64,000 bases of DNA. It comes from Azospirillum formosense (GTDB taxonomy: Bacteria > Pseudomonadota > Alphaproteobacteria > Azospirillales > Azospirillaceae). The notes beneath the pieces were generated by a model that was not told where the DNA came from, did not search any database, and was given only the letters and a program-made list of their open reading frames with translations. Location: NCBI RefSeq assembly GCF_040500525.1, contig NZ_CP159403.1, positions 77,001 through 141,000 of the forward strand, written 5' to 3'. Of this stretch, positions 46,443-55,707 are shown in pieces. The first letter of the stretch is position 1. Each line of letters starts with the position of its first letter. Both the position numbers and the translations under genes were made by a program.

Positions 46443-48227
46443 TCAGGAGGCCAGGCTGCGCCGGCGCAGCCGGTCCGCGGCGTAGATCAGAACCGCGACG
46501 AAGACGAGGAGACCGGTCGACACGGCCGCGATGACGGGGGAGACCTGCAGCGTCACCTCGTCCCAGAACTGCTTGGGCAGGGTGGCGCTGAGACCGCCCG
46601 ACGAGAACAGCGAGATGGTCAGCTCGTCGAAGGAGGTGGCGAAGGCGAACAGGAAGGACGACAGCATGCCGGCGCCCAGGATCGGGAAGGTGACGTGGCG
46701 CAGCGCGGCCAGCGGACGGGCGCCCAGGCTCTGTGCCGCGAGGTCGAGCCGGGTGTCGTAGTTGCGCAGCACCGCCGTCATCGTCATCACCACGTAGGGG
46801 ACGGCGACGACCGTGTGGCCGATCACCAGACCCAGGATGGTGCCGACCAGCCCCATCTGGGCGAACAGGTAGAACATGCCGACGGCGATGATCATGCGCG
46901 GCACGATCACCGGCGACAGGATGAAGGCCAGCATCGCGCCCTTGCCCCGCATGCGGCTGCGCACCATCAGGAAGGCCGCCGGCACGCCGATCGCCATCGA
47001 CAGCAGGCCGGTGCCGAAGGCCACCACCAGCGAGCGGGTCAGCGCCTGCATCCACAGCGGCGACTGGAACAGCTGCTCGTACCATTGCAGCGAGAAGCCG
47101 GTGGGCGGCCAGGCCAGGCCGGCCTCGCCGAAGGACAGCGGGATCATCAGGAAGGCCGGCAGGCTGATCAGCACCAGCATGGTCCAGACCAGCGTCCGCA
47201 GGCCGGCGGACGGCATCTCGCCGGTGCCGCGCGGGCGGCGGCGCGGGAAGAGGCCGATGAGCGCGTCGCTCGCCGCACCCAGCATCCCGAGCACCCGGCC
47301 GCCCAGCCGCCGCATGGCGGTGTCGCGGTTGTGCGCGGCCCCCGCGGTCTCGCCGGTCAGCGTGGCGAAGCCGAAGACGCGGTCGTAGAGGACGAACACC
47401 GCCAGCACCACGGTCAGCAGCAGAACCGAGATGGCGCCGGCAAGGCCCCAGTTCAGCGTCTGCTGGATCTGGTCGATGATGAGCTGGGTGATCATCGTCT
47501 CGCGCCGCCCGCCGAGCAGGGCCGGCACGATGAAGAAGCCGATGGCCGTCACGAAGACCATGATCGCCGCGGCGGCGACGCCGGGCAGCGACAGCGGGAA
47601 ATAGACGGTCCAGAAGGCGGTGCCGGGGCGCGCGCCGAGCGTGCTGGCGGCGCGGGGCAGGGTGCGGTCGATGTTCTCCATCACCGCCAGCATGGTCATC
47701 ACCGCCAGCGGCAGCATGGCGTGCACCATGCCGACCAGAACCGAGCCGAAGCCGTAGAGCAGGTCGATCGGCCGGTCGATGATGCCGAGCGACATCAGCG
47801 TGCCGTTGATGACGCCGTTGCGGCCGAGGATGATCACCCAGGCGAAGGCGCGCACCAGGAAGCTGGTCCAGAAGGCCAGCAGCACCCAGAAGATCAGGCG
47901 GCTCTTCGCCGGGCCCTTGGTGACGGAGATCAGATAGGCGATGGGGTAGGCCCCGGCCACCGCGACCAGCGTCGTCGCCAGCGAGATCTTCAGCGTGATC
48001 CACAGCACGGTGACGTAGAGGCTGGACGAGAAGAGCTGCTGGTAGGGCGCCAGCGTGAAGCCCTGCCCGTTGTAGACGCTGAGCGCCAGGAGCTGGCCGA
48101 CCGGGAAGACCAGGAAGACGGTGAGAAGCAGGACGATGGGGGCGCCCATCAGCACCGGCTTGCGCCAGGCCGGCGGGGCGCCGCGCCGTGGAGCGGCGTG
48201 GGACATGGTCATGATCTGGTCGCTCAT
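46443..48227 (-). CDS. Fused ABC transporter permease (PotB-PotC-like, 594 aa)
   Basis: 594 residues containing two complete permease halves: residues 1-290 (PotB-like, ATPase-coupling loop ASTLGARPGTAFWTVYFPLS) and about 335-594 (PotC-like, ATPase-coupling loop AQSLGARPLAALRHVTFPIL). Each half has about six helices. A short hydrophilic linker (RRRPRGTGEMPSAG region) joins them. Usually these are separate subunits. Stop of the ATPase gene is 1 bp upstream. Transports a polyamine, or another substrate of the same family such as an organic acid. Confidence 0.92.
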   Translation of the reverse strand: MSDQIMTMSHAAPRRGAPPAWRKPVLMGAPIVLLLTVFLVFPVGQLLALSVYNGQGFTLAPYQQLFSSSLYVTVLWITLKISLATTLVAVAGAYPIAYLISVTKGPAKSRLIFWVLLAFWTSFLVRAFAWVIILGRNGVINGTLMSLGIIDRPIDLLYGFGSVLVGMVHAMLPLAVMTMLAVMENIDRTLPRAASTLGARPGTAFWTVYFPLSLPGVAAAAIMVFVTAIGFFIVPALLGGRRETMITQLIIDQIQQTLNWGLAGAISVLLLTVVLAVFVLYDRVFGFATLTGETAGAAHNRDTAMRRLGGRVLGMLGAASDALIGLFPRRRPRGTGEMPSAGLRTLVWTMLVLISLPAFLMIPLSFGEAGLAWPPTGFSLQWYEQLFQSPLWMQALTRSLVVAFGTGLLSMAIGVPAAFLMVRSRMRGKGAMLAFILSPVIVPRMIIAVGMFYLFAQMGLVGTILGLVIGHTVVAVPYVVMTMTAVLRNYDTRLDLAAQSLGARPLAALRHVTFPILGAGMLSSFLFAFATSFDELTISLFSSGGLSATLPKQFWDEVTLQVSPVIAAVSTGLLVFVAVLIYAADRLRRRSLAS

Positions 48228-48228
48228 G

Positions 48229-49362
48229 TCAGGCCGCCTTGGCCGTGGTTGCAGGCATGGCCGCCGGGCCGCGGTCGGCGATCACCACGGCGTCGCGGCT
48301 GTCCCAGGACAGCGCCATCACGTCGTCGATGCGGATCGCCTCGGCCTCGTTGCGGGTGGCGAAGGCGGCGACCAGCGGCGGCAGGGCGTCGTCGAGCGGC
48401 TGCATGTAGACCTTGGTCAGGCTGCCGGTGACCATCACGTCGGACACCCGGCCCATCACGCCCGGCGCGCCGTCGTCCGAAGGACGGGCGATGGTCAGGT
48501 TCTGCGGCCGCACCATCACCCGCACCGGGGAGCCCGGCGGCAGGTCCTGGCCGTTGGCGAGCGCGCGGCCCGGAAGGCCGGTGCTGCCCAGCCGGACCTC
48601 CGCCTCGTCGCCCAGCCGCGGCCCCAGCGAGGCCGGCAGCAGGTTGGACTCGCCGAGGAAGTCGGCGACGAACAGGGTGCGCGGGCGGAAATAGAGGTCG
48701 GCCGGCGTGCCCAGCTGCTCGATGCGGCCGGCGTTCATCAGGCAGATGCGATCGGACATCGTCATCGCCTCTTCCTGGTCGTGGGTGACGTAGACGACCG
48801 TCGTTCCCAGCTCGCGGTGGAGATGCTTGATCTCGAGCTGCATGTGCTCGCGCAGCTTCTTGTCGAGCGCGCCCAGCGGCTCGTCCATCAGGATGATCGA
48901 CGGCTTGTAGACCATGCAGCGGGCCAGGGCGACGCGCTGCTGCTGGCCGCCCGACAGCTCGCGCGGGTAGCGTCCGGCGATGTGCGGCAGGTGGACCATC
49001 TCCAGCGCCTCGCGCGCGCGCTTCTTCGCCTCGGCCTCCGGAATCTTCCGCATCTTCAGCGGGAAGGCGATGTTCTCGGCGATCGTCATGTGCGGGAACA
49101 GGGCGTAGTTCTGGAACACCACGCCGATGTCGCGCTCGTAGGGCGGGGCGTAGGTCACGTCCTGCGCGCCGATGCGCACGATTCCTTCGTCGGGCGGAAC
49201 CAGCCCGGCGAGCAGACTGAGCAGCGTCGTCTTGCCCGAGCCGGACGGGCCGAGCAGGGTCAGGAATTCACCGTCGGCGACCACGAGATCCGTGGGGGCG
49301 AGCGCCACGAAATCGCCGTAGCGCTTGGCGAGGCCCTGGACGGTTAGGCTGGACGACGACAT
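48229..49362 (-). CDS. ABC transporter ATPase (PotA-like)
   Basis: 377 residues. Walker A GPSGSGKTTLL, signature LSGGQQQRVALARC, Walker B IILMDEPLGALDKKL, plus a C-terminal TOBE domain (about 280-355) typical of PotA, UgpC and MalK-type ATPases. It energises the fused permease encoded directly downstream. GAGGAGA precedes the ATG. Confidence 0.92.
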   Translation of the reverse strand: MSSSSLTVQGLAKRYGDFVALAPTDLVVADGEFLTLLGPSGSGKTTLLSLLAGLVPPDEGIVRIGAQDVTYAPPYERDIGVVFQNYALFPHMTIAENIAFPLKMRKIPEAEAKKRAREALEMVHLPHIAGRYPRELSGGQQQRVALARCMVYKPSIILMDEPLGALDKKLREHMQLEIKHLHRELGTTVVYVTHDQEEAMTMSDRICLMNAGRIEQLGTPADLYFRPRTLFVADFLGESNLLPASLGPRLGDEAEVRLGSTGLPGRALANGQDLPPGSPVRVMVRPQNLTIARPSDDGAPGVMGRVSDVMVTGSLTKVYMQPLDDALPPLVAAFATRNEAEAIRIDDVMALSWDSRDAVVIADRGPAAMPATTAKAA

Positions 49363-49509
49363 GGCAGGTCTCCTCGCGTCGAAAGGGAAATTGGGAAAAA
49401 TGCGGGAGCCCCGCGACCGCCCCCGCCATGCAGGGATGGGAGACCGGTCGCGGGTCTTCAGAAACGGTGCTTCAGGAACGGGCCCCTGGGGACGTGACGT
49501 CCCGTCGCC

Positions 49510-50592
49510 TCAGCTCAGCAGCCAGGCGTTGTAGCGCTCGAGCGCCTTCTGCTGGTTGTCCAGCCAGAACTGCGCGTTGATCTTGACGCCCTTCTCGATG
49601 TTCGCCGGGAAGGTCGGGCAGTTGGGGGCGATCGCCGGATCGATGTGCTTGAAGGCGTCGGGCATGGTGACGCCGGCCGGGAAGTACTTCACCAGCTCCG
49701 CCTGACGCTTCGGGTCGCAGGTGAACTTGATGAACTGGCGGCAGGCGTCGGCGTTCGGGGTGCCGGCCAGGATGGCCCAGTTGTCGAGGCCCCAGATGTT
49801 CTGGTCCCAGACGATGCCGACCGGAGCGCCGGCGGCGATCGCCGCCTGCGGGCGCGACACCCAGGTCGGGACGAGATCGACCTCGCCGGAGATGAGCATC
49901 TGCTCGACCTGCGCGCCGCTGGTCCAGAAGATCGGGATGTCCTTCTTGATGCGGTCCAGCGCCTTGAAGGCGCGGTCGAAGTCGCAGGGATAGACCTCGC
50001 CGGTGGGCACGCCGTCGGCCATCAGCGCCTGCTCGATGGTGTCGAAGGGATGCTTGCGCAGGGCGCGGCGGCCGGGGACGCCCGCGACGTCGTAGAAGTC
50101 CTTCCAGGAGGCCGGCGCCTTGCGGCCCTTGAAGGCGTCGGTGCGGTAGGCCAGCACGGTGGTGTAGACGTTGGTGCCGACGCCGTATTCCGACATGTAC
50201 TGCTTGGGAATGGCGGCGACCGCCGGATCGTTCTCCAGCCCGTGCTTCTCCAGCATCGGCTTGTCGCCGCTGGTCAGCATGAGGATGGCCGGCTCGCTGA
50301 TCTTGGCCATGTCCCAGGTGTAGGACTTCGCCTCGACCATCGAGCGGATCTGCGCGGTCGGCTCGGCGTTGGCCTGGACGCCGACGACCTCGATGCCGGT
50401 GGCCGCGGTGAAGGGCTTGTAGAAGACCTCGCCATAGGCCTTGGTGTAGATGCCGCCGTCGTCGCGCACGACGATGCGCTTGTTCTGCGCGCGGGCCGGG
50501 CTCCAGATCGCCGGCATGGCGAGCGCCGCGGTGCCGGCGGCGCCGGCTTTCAGCAGGGTGCGGCGGGACCAGCCGGATTGACGTGTGCTCAT
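49510..50592 (-). CDS. ABC transporter substrate-binding protein (PotD/polyamine-type), Tat-exported
   Basis: 360 residues. The signal has a twin-arginine motif (SRRTLLKAG) followed by a hydrophobic stretch ending in ARA, so Tat export is likely. The mature part is the spermidine/putrescine-binding-protein fold: VVRDDGGIYTKAYGEVFYKPF, PTWVSRPQAAIAAGAPVG. GAGGAG precedes the ATG. A 147-bp gap to the ATPase gene holds no clear promoter. Ligand may not be a polyamine. Confidence 0.9.
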   Translation of the reverse strand: MSTRQSGWSRRTLLKAGAAGTAALAMPAIWSPARAQNKRIVVRDDGGIYTKAYGEVFYKPFTAATGIEVVGVQANAEPTAQIRSMVEAKSYTWDMAKISEPAILMLTSGDKPMLEKHGLENDPAVAAIPKQYMSEYGVGTNVYTTVLAYRTDAFKGRKAPASWKDFYDVAGVPGRRALRKHPFDTIEQALMADGVPTGEVYPCDFDRAFKALDRIKKDIPIFWTSGAQVEQMLISGEVDLVPTWVSRPQAAIAAGAPVGIVWDQNIWGLDNWAILAGTPNADACRQFIKFTCDPKRQAELVKYFPAGVTMPDAFKHIDPAIAPNCPTFPANIEKGVKINAQFWLDNQQKALERYNAWLLS

Positions 50593-50650
50593 GTCGGAAC
50601 TCCTCGAAGATGGGCCGGGACGGCGGAAAGGCGGGGAAGGAAGGCGGGAC

Positions 50651-52078
50651 TCAGCCCGGCGGCAGGAGCCGTCCGGGATTGAAGATGTTCTGCGGGTCGA
50701 GCGCCCGCTTGACGGCGCGCATCAGCGTCAGCTCGGCCGACGGCTTGTAGCGGGCCATCTCGGCGAGCTGGACGCGGCCGACCCCGTGTTCGGCGCTGAA
50801 GGTGCCCTTGAGCTGGGCGGCTTCGTCGTTGACGGCGTGGCGCAGCGCCGCGGCGAGCGCGTCGCGGTCGCCCGATGCGGCGGCCTCCCAGGCGTCGAAG
50901 CCGAAGAAGGGGATGAAATGGACGTTGCCGTCGCCGAGATGGGCGACGACGATCACCGGCAGGTCGGGCACCAGCGCGCGCACCGCCGCGGTCGCCGCCG
51001 CGATGAAGGCGGGCACCGCCGACAGCGGCACCGCGCAGTCGGTGGTCAGGCCGACGCCGGCCTTCTTGTTGGCCTCCGACACGCTGTGGCGGACTTCCCA
51101 CATGGCGTGGCGCTGCGCCTCGCTGGACGCCAGCGCGGCGTCGCTGAGCAGGCCGTCGGCGAAGGCCTCCTCCAGGATCGCCTGAAGCTCGGCGTCGAGC
51201 GCCTCGCCGGAGCCGTTGTCCGACAGCTCGATCAGGACGTGCCAGTCGGCCTCGCTCTCGATCGGGCTGCGGCGGCCGGGGACATGGCCGACCACAAGGT
51301 CGAGCTGGAGGCGGTTGATCATCTCGAAGGCGGACAGCCGGGCCGCGCTGCGCGCCTGGACGCGGGTCAGCAGGGTCAGCGCGTCCTCCGGCGAGTCCAT
51401 CCCGACCCAGGCCACCGCGTGGCGTGTCGGCAGCGGGTGCAGCTTCAGCGTCGCCGCCGTGATGATGCCGAGCGTGCCTTCCGAGCCGATGAACAGATGC
51501 TTCAGGTCGTAGCCGGTGTTGTTCTTGCGCAGGCCGTACAGGCCCGACCAGACGGTGCCGTCGGCCAGAACGACCTCCAGCCCCAGCACGTTCTCGCGCG
51601 TGTTGCCGTAGCGCAGGACCGACGTGCCGCCGGCGTTGGTGGCGATGGTGCCGCCGATCTGGCAGGAGCCCTCGGCGCCCAGGCTGACCGGGTAGAGCCG
51701 CCCGGCGGCCGCGGCGGCCTCCTGCACGGTGGCGAGGACGCAGCCGGCCTCGACCTCCATCGTGTTGTTCACCGGGTCGATGGCGCGGACCGCGCGCATG
51801 CGGGTCAGGCTCAGGATGACCGGGGCGGGGCCGGTCTCCGACGGGACGGCGCCGCCGCACAGGCTGGTGTTGCCGCCCTGCGGCAGGACCGGCACGCCGT
51901 GCCTGGCGCAGCAGCGCACCACGGCGGCCACCTGTTCGGCGTTGGCGGGGCGCGCGAGGCAGAGCGCCGGGCCGCGGTAGCGCCCGCGCCAATCCTCGGT
52001 CACGGCGTCCAGATCGGCGGGGGCGGTCAGGACGGCGTCGGCGCCGATCAGGCTCGTCAGTTCAGCGATCACGTCCAC
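50651..52078 (-). CDS. FAD-linked oxidoreductase (GlcD / D-2-hydroxy-acid dehydrogenase-like)
   Basis: 475 residues. An FAD_binding_4 (PCMH) domain spans about 35-215 with PQGGNTSLCGGAVP and GSCQIGGTIATNAGGTS, and a FAD-oxidase C-terminal domain spans about 235-470 with VVAHLGDGNVHFIP and SAEHGVGRVQL. Such enzymes oxidise glycolate, D-lactate, D-2-hydroxyglutarate or related acids to 2-oxo acids. GTG start at 52078 with AAGGAG seven bases upstream. First gene of the cluster FAD dehydrogenase, PotD-, PotA-, PotBC-like, DapA-like. Confidence 0.9.
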   Translation of the reverse strand: MDVIAELTSLIGADAVLTAPADLDAVTEDWRGRYRGPALCLARPANAEQVAAVVRCCARHGVPVLPQGGNTSLCGGAVPSETGPAPVILSLTRMRAVRAIDPVNNTMEVEAGCVLATVQEAAAAAGRLYPVSLGAEGSCQIGGTIATNAGGTSVLRYGNTRENVLGLEVVLADGTVWSGLYGLRKNNTGYDLKHLFIGSEGTLGIITAATLKLHPLPTRHAVAWVGMDSPEDALTLLTRVQARSAARLSAFEMINRLQLDLVVGHVPGRRSPIESEADWHVLIELSDNGSGEALDAELQAILEEAFADGLLSDAALASSEAQRHAMWEVRHSVSEANKKAGVGLTTDCAVPLSAVPAFIAAATAAVRALVPDLPVIVVAHLGDGNVHFIPFFGFDAWEAAASGDRDALAAALRHAVNDEAAQLKGTFSAEHGVGRVQLAEMARYKPSAELTLMRAVKRALDPQNIFNPGRLLPPG

Positions 52079-52348
52079 CCGCGATCTCCTTGATCCAGTC
52101 AGTAAATGATCGATATGCGATTACATCAACTGGAATATGATAGCTTGAGATATGTGCTCCAACAAACCTCTTTTTGCAGAGAGGGCGAATTTTCGGTGCG
52201 CGGAAGCGTCGGCAAAGGCGCCGTCCGACCTTCCGGGCGGGCTCGCACGCAAGATTTGGAACGCGGCGCGCGTTGAACCGCCAGCGCCCGAGGCCGGTGA
52301 ACCATCGGCGGAGCGCGGTGTTGTCCCTCACCACGGGAGGGGCGGGTC

Positions 52349-53080
52349 ATGAACGGCATCGCGGGTTTCACCACGCCGATCCGGGCGGCTGTGATCGGGG
52401 CGAGCGGCGGCATCGGCGGCGCCGTGACGCAGCGGTTGCTGGCCGATCCGGGAGTGGCGGAGGTCGTGGCCCTGTCGCGCCGCCCCATCGCGCCGGCGGA
52501 CAAGCTGCGCAGCGGCTTCCTCGACCTCGCCGACGAACCATCCATCGCGGCGGCGGCGGCGATGGCGGGGACGGTCGATCTCGTCTTCGTCGCCAGCGGC
52601 CTGCTGCACCAGGACGCGGTGCAGCCGGAGAAGAGCTGGCGCACGCTGGACCCCACCGCCATGGCGCGGCTGTTCCAGGTCAACGCCACCGGCCCGGCGC
52701 TGGTCGCCAAGCATTTCCTGCCACGGATGCCACGGCGCGGGCGGTGTGTGTTCGCGGTCCTCTCCGCCAAGGTCGGCAGCATCGCCGACAACCGGCTCGG
52801 CGGCTGGTACGGCTATCGCGCATCCAAGGCGGCGCTCAACCAGATCGTCCGGACCATGGCCATCGAACTGGCGCGTTCACGGCCGGACGCCGTTTGCGTT
52901 GCGCTGCATCCGGGCACCGTCGACACCCCCTTGTCGCACCCGTTCCAGGCCGGGGTGGCTGCGGACCGGCTGTTCAGCCCCGACGTCGCCGCCGCGCATC
53001 TGCTCCGCGTCCTCGGTGGCGTGACGCCGACGGACAGCGGCGGCCTGTTCGCTTGGGACGGTCAGCGGCTGCCCTATTGA
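52349..53080 (+). CDS. SDR family oxidoreductase (C-factor-like)
   Basis: 243 residues: cofactor motif VIGASGGIGGAV, catalytic Ser in VLSAKVGS and YRASK (YxxxK). The sequence resembles the C-factor/CsgA-like subgroup with the ending GLFAWDGQRLPY. GGGAGGGG precedes the ATG. Divergent from the FAD-dehydrogenase cluster (270 bp). No operon partner; a 428-bp non-coding stretch follows. Confidence 0.88.
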   Translation: MNGIAGFTTPIRAAVIGASGGIGGAVTQRLLADPGVAEVVALSRRPIAPADKLRSGFLDLADEPSIAAAAAMAGTVDLVFVASGLLHQDAVQPEKSWRTLDPTAMARLFQVNATGPALVAKHFLPRMPRRGRCVFAVLSAKVGSIADNRLGGWYGYRASKAALNQIVRTMAIELARSRPDAVCVALHPGTVDTPLSHPFQAGVAADRLFSPDVAAAHLLRVLGGVTPTDSGGLFAWDGQRLPY

Positions 53081-53508
53081 ACCGCCCTCCGGTGCCGCCC
53101 GCGCTCCGAAGGGCCGCCGGGTTGCGGCGCGAGGCAGCGCGGCGAGCGGCCGACCTTCCGGCCGGGGCACCCGCCCTAACTCCCTTGGTTGTATGAATTC
53201 CCAAGGCATATTGGATGCATTCAAATTGACAATGTCGGCCTCAGTGGAGCATACGATTGCGCATTGCATGCAGGCATTGCCTGCCGTTTGCTCCCGAAGG
53301 AACACGCGATGTCATCCGGACAGGAATGGCCGCCTCGTCCCTCTCCCGGCACCGGCCGGCGTGGGCGCCCGCTGCGGGGGCTGTGGTCTGGACCGCCCCC
53401 ACGCCGATCCGGCTGACGGCCCCGCCCGAAAACAACGACCCGCGCGCGACCCGACTGCCGTCAGGCTCCCCCGACGATGGGCAGTGTCATAGCTTGGAGA
53501 TGTTCAAA
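53081..53508. other. Non-coding stretch upstream of the small membrane protein
   Basis: 428 bp. The first part is GC-rich, then AT-rich with a TTGACA (53226-53231) that could be a -35 element. It holds the second copy of the 19-bp motif (53265-53283). Short frames at 53189-53492 lack family likeness. It may be a long 5' leader or regulatory region for the 46-residue gene. Confidence 0.6.
53265..53283. repeat. 19-bp intergenic motif, copy 2
   Basis: TGCATGCAGGCATTGCCTG, identical to 8597-8615, with the palindrome CAGGCA-T-TGCCTG. It lies 226 bp before the small membrane protein start. Confidence 0.5.
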
Positions 53509-53649
53509 ATGTATGACTGGTTCCCCTTGGTCTTCTTCCCGTTCAAGATCATCGTGTTGGGCACGGGCATGTTCTTCGCCATCAAGTGGCATCACGATCA
53601 GGCGAAGAAGGAAAAAGCGAAGAAGAACAGCGAGGCCGGCGGATCGTAA
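53509..53649 (+). CDS. Small single-span membrane protein (46 aa)
   Basis: 46 residues: MYDWFPLVFFPFKIIVLG, then TGMFFAIKWHHD, then a Lys/Glu/Asn-rich tail. One hydrophobic helix, C-terminal basic tail, probably inside the cytoplasm. The ATG at 53509 has GGAG nine bases upstream; an in-frame ATG at 53500 is too close to that site. Function unknown; such proteins often modulate larger membrane complexes. Coding potential is supported by strong amphipathic composition and a ribosome site. Confidence 0.6.
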   Translation: MYDWFPLVFFPFKIIVLGTGMFFAIKWHHDQAKKEKAKKNSEAGGS

Positions 53650-53688
53650 GCGCCCGCCGAGCACAAGGGCCGCCGCCTTGCGCGCCCT

Positions 53689-53719
53689 CCCGTCTGCCGA
53701 TCGGCGGCAGAAAGACGGG
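53689..53719 (+). terminator. Possible terminator hairpin
   Basis: CCCGTCT and AGACGGG form a 7-bp stem, enclosing an inner CTGCCG/CGGCAG hairpin. It lies 40 bp after the small membrane gene stop and 23 bp from the convergent LysR gene's stop. No T-run. Confidence 0.35.
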
Positions 53720-53741
53720 AATGACCGCCATCACGGGGCCG

Positions 53742-54692
53742 TCAGAGCGGTCCTCGGTCGCTTTTGTTCAGGGAGGACAGGAACTCTTCCTCCCACTGAC
53801 GCCCCGCTTCCAGTTCGCTGAACAGCCACTCGCGGAACAGCCGGATCTTGGGAAGGTTGGCGGTCGACTTCAGCGTGACGAAGCCATGCCCCTGCGCCCG
53901 CAGGCCGCGGGTCGGGAAGGGGATGATGAGCCGGCCGGACAGCAGTTCCTGCCGGGCCAGCAGCAGGCTGTCCAGGCACACGCCCATGCCGTTCGCCGCC
54001 GCGTTGATCGCCATGAAGGAGCGGTCGAAGCGCAGGCCGCGCTCCATGTCCAATTCGACGCCGCGGTGCCGGTTCGCCCAGTCGCGCCAGCCGACGATGT
54101 TGATTTCCGAATGGATCAGGATGTGCCGGCTGATGTCCGACGGCTTGCGGATCGGGTTCAGCCCGTGCGCCAGTGCCGGGGAGCACATCGGCACGATGAC
54201 GTCGTCCGGGAACAGCTCCAGCACGCAGCCGGCCGGCGGCGGGCCGGGGTTGTAGCGGATGTCCACATCGACCGCCCCCGTCGTCAGGTCGATGGGTGAG
54301 ACCGACGCCCGCAGGCGGATGTCGATGCCGGGATGGATCTCCTTCACACGCCCCAGCCGCGGCATCAGCCATTGCGCGGCGAAGCTGGGCATCGAGCGCA
54401 CGGTGAGGATCGTCGTGCCGCTGCCCGTCGTCGTGACGTTGCGGGTCGCCGTGTCGATCCGGGCGAAGGCGGCGATGATCTCCGCGGCGTAGGCCCGGCC
54501 TTCGTCGGTCAGCGCGACCGACCGGTGCACCCGGTGGAACAGCCGGAGGCCGAGCTGCTCCTCCAGAATCTTCACCTGATGGCTGATCGCCGAGGGCGTC
54601 AGGCCGAGATCCTCCGCCGCCGTTGCGAAGGAACCGAGCCGCGCCGCCGCCTCAAAGGCTTGCAAAGCCTTGATGGAAATCCGTTTCCGCAT
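53742..54692 (-). CDS. LysR family transcriptional regulator (GcvA-like)
   Basis: 316 residues. Winged helix at about 5-65 (ALQAFEAAARLGSFATAAEDL, GLTPSAISHQVKILEEQLGL, both split here by a one-residue turn) and a LysR effector domain with RSMPSFAAQWLMPRLG. The GcvA-like subgroup is typical of proteobacterial catabolic operons. Divergent from the SDR-transketolase-TRAP operon; a T-N11-A palindrome lies between them. Confidence 0.93.
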   Translation of the reverse strand: MRKRISIKALQAFEAAARLGSFATAAEDLGLTPSAISHQVKILEEQLGLRLFHRVHRSVALTDEGRAYAAEIIAAFARIDTATRNVTTTGSGTTILTVRSMPSFAAQWLMPRLGRVKEIHPGIDIRLRASVSPIDLTTGAVDVDIRYNPGPPPAGCVLELFPDDVIVPMCSPALAHGLNPIRKPSDISRHILIHSEINIVGWRDWANRHRGVELDMERGLRFDRSFMAINAAANGMGVCLDSLLLARQELLSGRLIIPFPTRGLRAQGHGFVTLKSTANLPKIRLFREWLFSELEAGRQWEEEFLSSLNKSDRGPL

Positions 54693-54733
54693 CGCACCAT
54701 ATCGATGAAGTCATTTCAGCCTTCGGCAATCTT

Positions 54734-54748
54734 ATTCGTTTGTCGAAT
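54734..54748. promoter_or_regulatory. LysR T-N11-A operator between divergent genes
   Basis: ATTCGTTTGTCGAAT is a perfect 5-bp inverted repeat containing the LysR T-N11-A pattern. It sits 42 bp upstream of the LysR start and 185 bp upstream of the SDR gene, as expected for autoregulation with divergent activation. Confidence 0.65.
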
Positions 54749-54932
54749 TCATCTCAAGATCATAGGATTGGTGCAACGATCGGGGGCGCGAACCATCCGC
54801 CCACCGCACCGAACAATCATCGAAACCGAGCGAAAACGACGCTCCGCCGCGGCATTTCCAGGGCCGCCACGCCCACGGCAGTCACATCCACGGCCGCCAT
54901 GGCGGAGCCAGCTTCGAACAAAGGGAGCGAGC

Positions 54933-55682
54933 ATGTTGCTGTCCAACAAGGTGTGCGTGATCACCGGAGCGGCGTCCCGGCGCGGCATCGGCCGGGCCAC
55001 GGCGCGGCTGTTCGCGCTGCACGGCGGGCGGGCGATCATCCTGGACCTCGACGGCGGCCAGGCCGCCGAAGCCGCCGCCGAGCTGGGCGAGGCGCACCGC
55101 GGCATCGCCTGCGACGTGACCGACAAGGCCGCCTGCGTCACCGCCGCCGCCCGCGTGGTCGAGGAGTTCGGCCGCATCGACGTGCTGGTCAACAACGCCG
55201 GCATCACCCAGCCGCTGAAGCTCATGGACATCGAGCCGAAGAACTACGAGGCGGTGACCGACGTCAGCCTGCGCGGCACGCTCTACATGAGCCAGGCGGT
55301 CGTTCCGCACATGCGCGCGCAGAAGTCCGGCTCCATCGTCTGCATCTCCTCGGTGTCGGCGCAGCGCGGCGGCGGCATCTTCGGCGGCCCGCACTACAGC
55401 GCCGCGAAGGCCGGCGTGCTCGGCCTCGCCAAGGCGATGGCGCGGGAGCTGGGGCCGGACAACGTCCGCGTCAACTCCGTCACCCCCGGCCTGATCCAGA
55501 CCGACATCACCGGCGGCAAGCTGACGCCCGAGCTGCGGGCCGAAATCCTGAAGGGCATTCCGCTGAACCGCCTGGGCGATGCCGAGGACGTGGCGCGCTC
55601 CTGCCTCTTCCTGGCATCGGAGCTGTCGTCCTACGTCACGGGCGCCACGCTCGACGTCAACGGCGGCATGCTCATCCACTGA
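54933..55682 (+). CDS. SDR family oxidoreductase (sugar/polyol or hydroxy-acid dehydrogenase-like)
   Basis: 249 residues. Cofactor motif TGAASRRGIG, with one extra residue compared with the usual TGxxxGxG; NNAG near 90; catalytic Ser in CISSVSAQ and YSAAK. AAGGGAGC precedes the ATG. First gene of an operon with split transketolase, TRAP transporter and a hydroxyisobutyrate-dehydrogenase-like enzyme, implying a catabolic step on a small polyol or sugar acid. Confidence 0.9.
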   Translation: MLLSNKVCVITGAASRRGIGRATARLFALHGGRAIILDLDGGQAAEAAAELGEAHRGIACDVTDKAACVTAAARVVEEFGRIDVLVNNAGITQPLKLMDIEPKNYEAVTDVSLRGTLYMSQAVVPHMRAQKSGSIVCISSVSAQRGGGIFGGPHYSAAKAGVLGLAKAMARELGPDNVRVNSVTPGLIQTDITGGKLTPELRAEILKGIPLNRLGDAEDVARSCLFLASELSSYVTGATLDVNGGMLIH

Positions 55683-55707
55683 TCCCGAAACGCTGGAGAC
55701 GACTCCC

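Noticed and set aside
52126..52334. Antisense frames across the region before the SDR gene at 52349
   Set aside because: Ser/Arg-rich translations with no domain; the region is AT-rich promoter DNA of two divergent genes.
53189..53492. Short open frames upstream of the small membrane protein
   Set aside because: Unconvincing composition, overlapping in several frames, no ribosome site; the 46-residue frame that follows is better supported.
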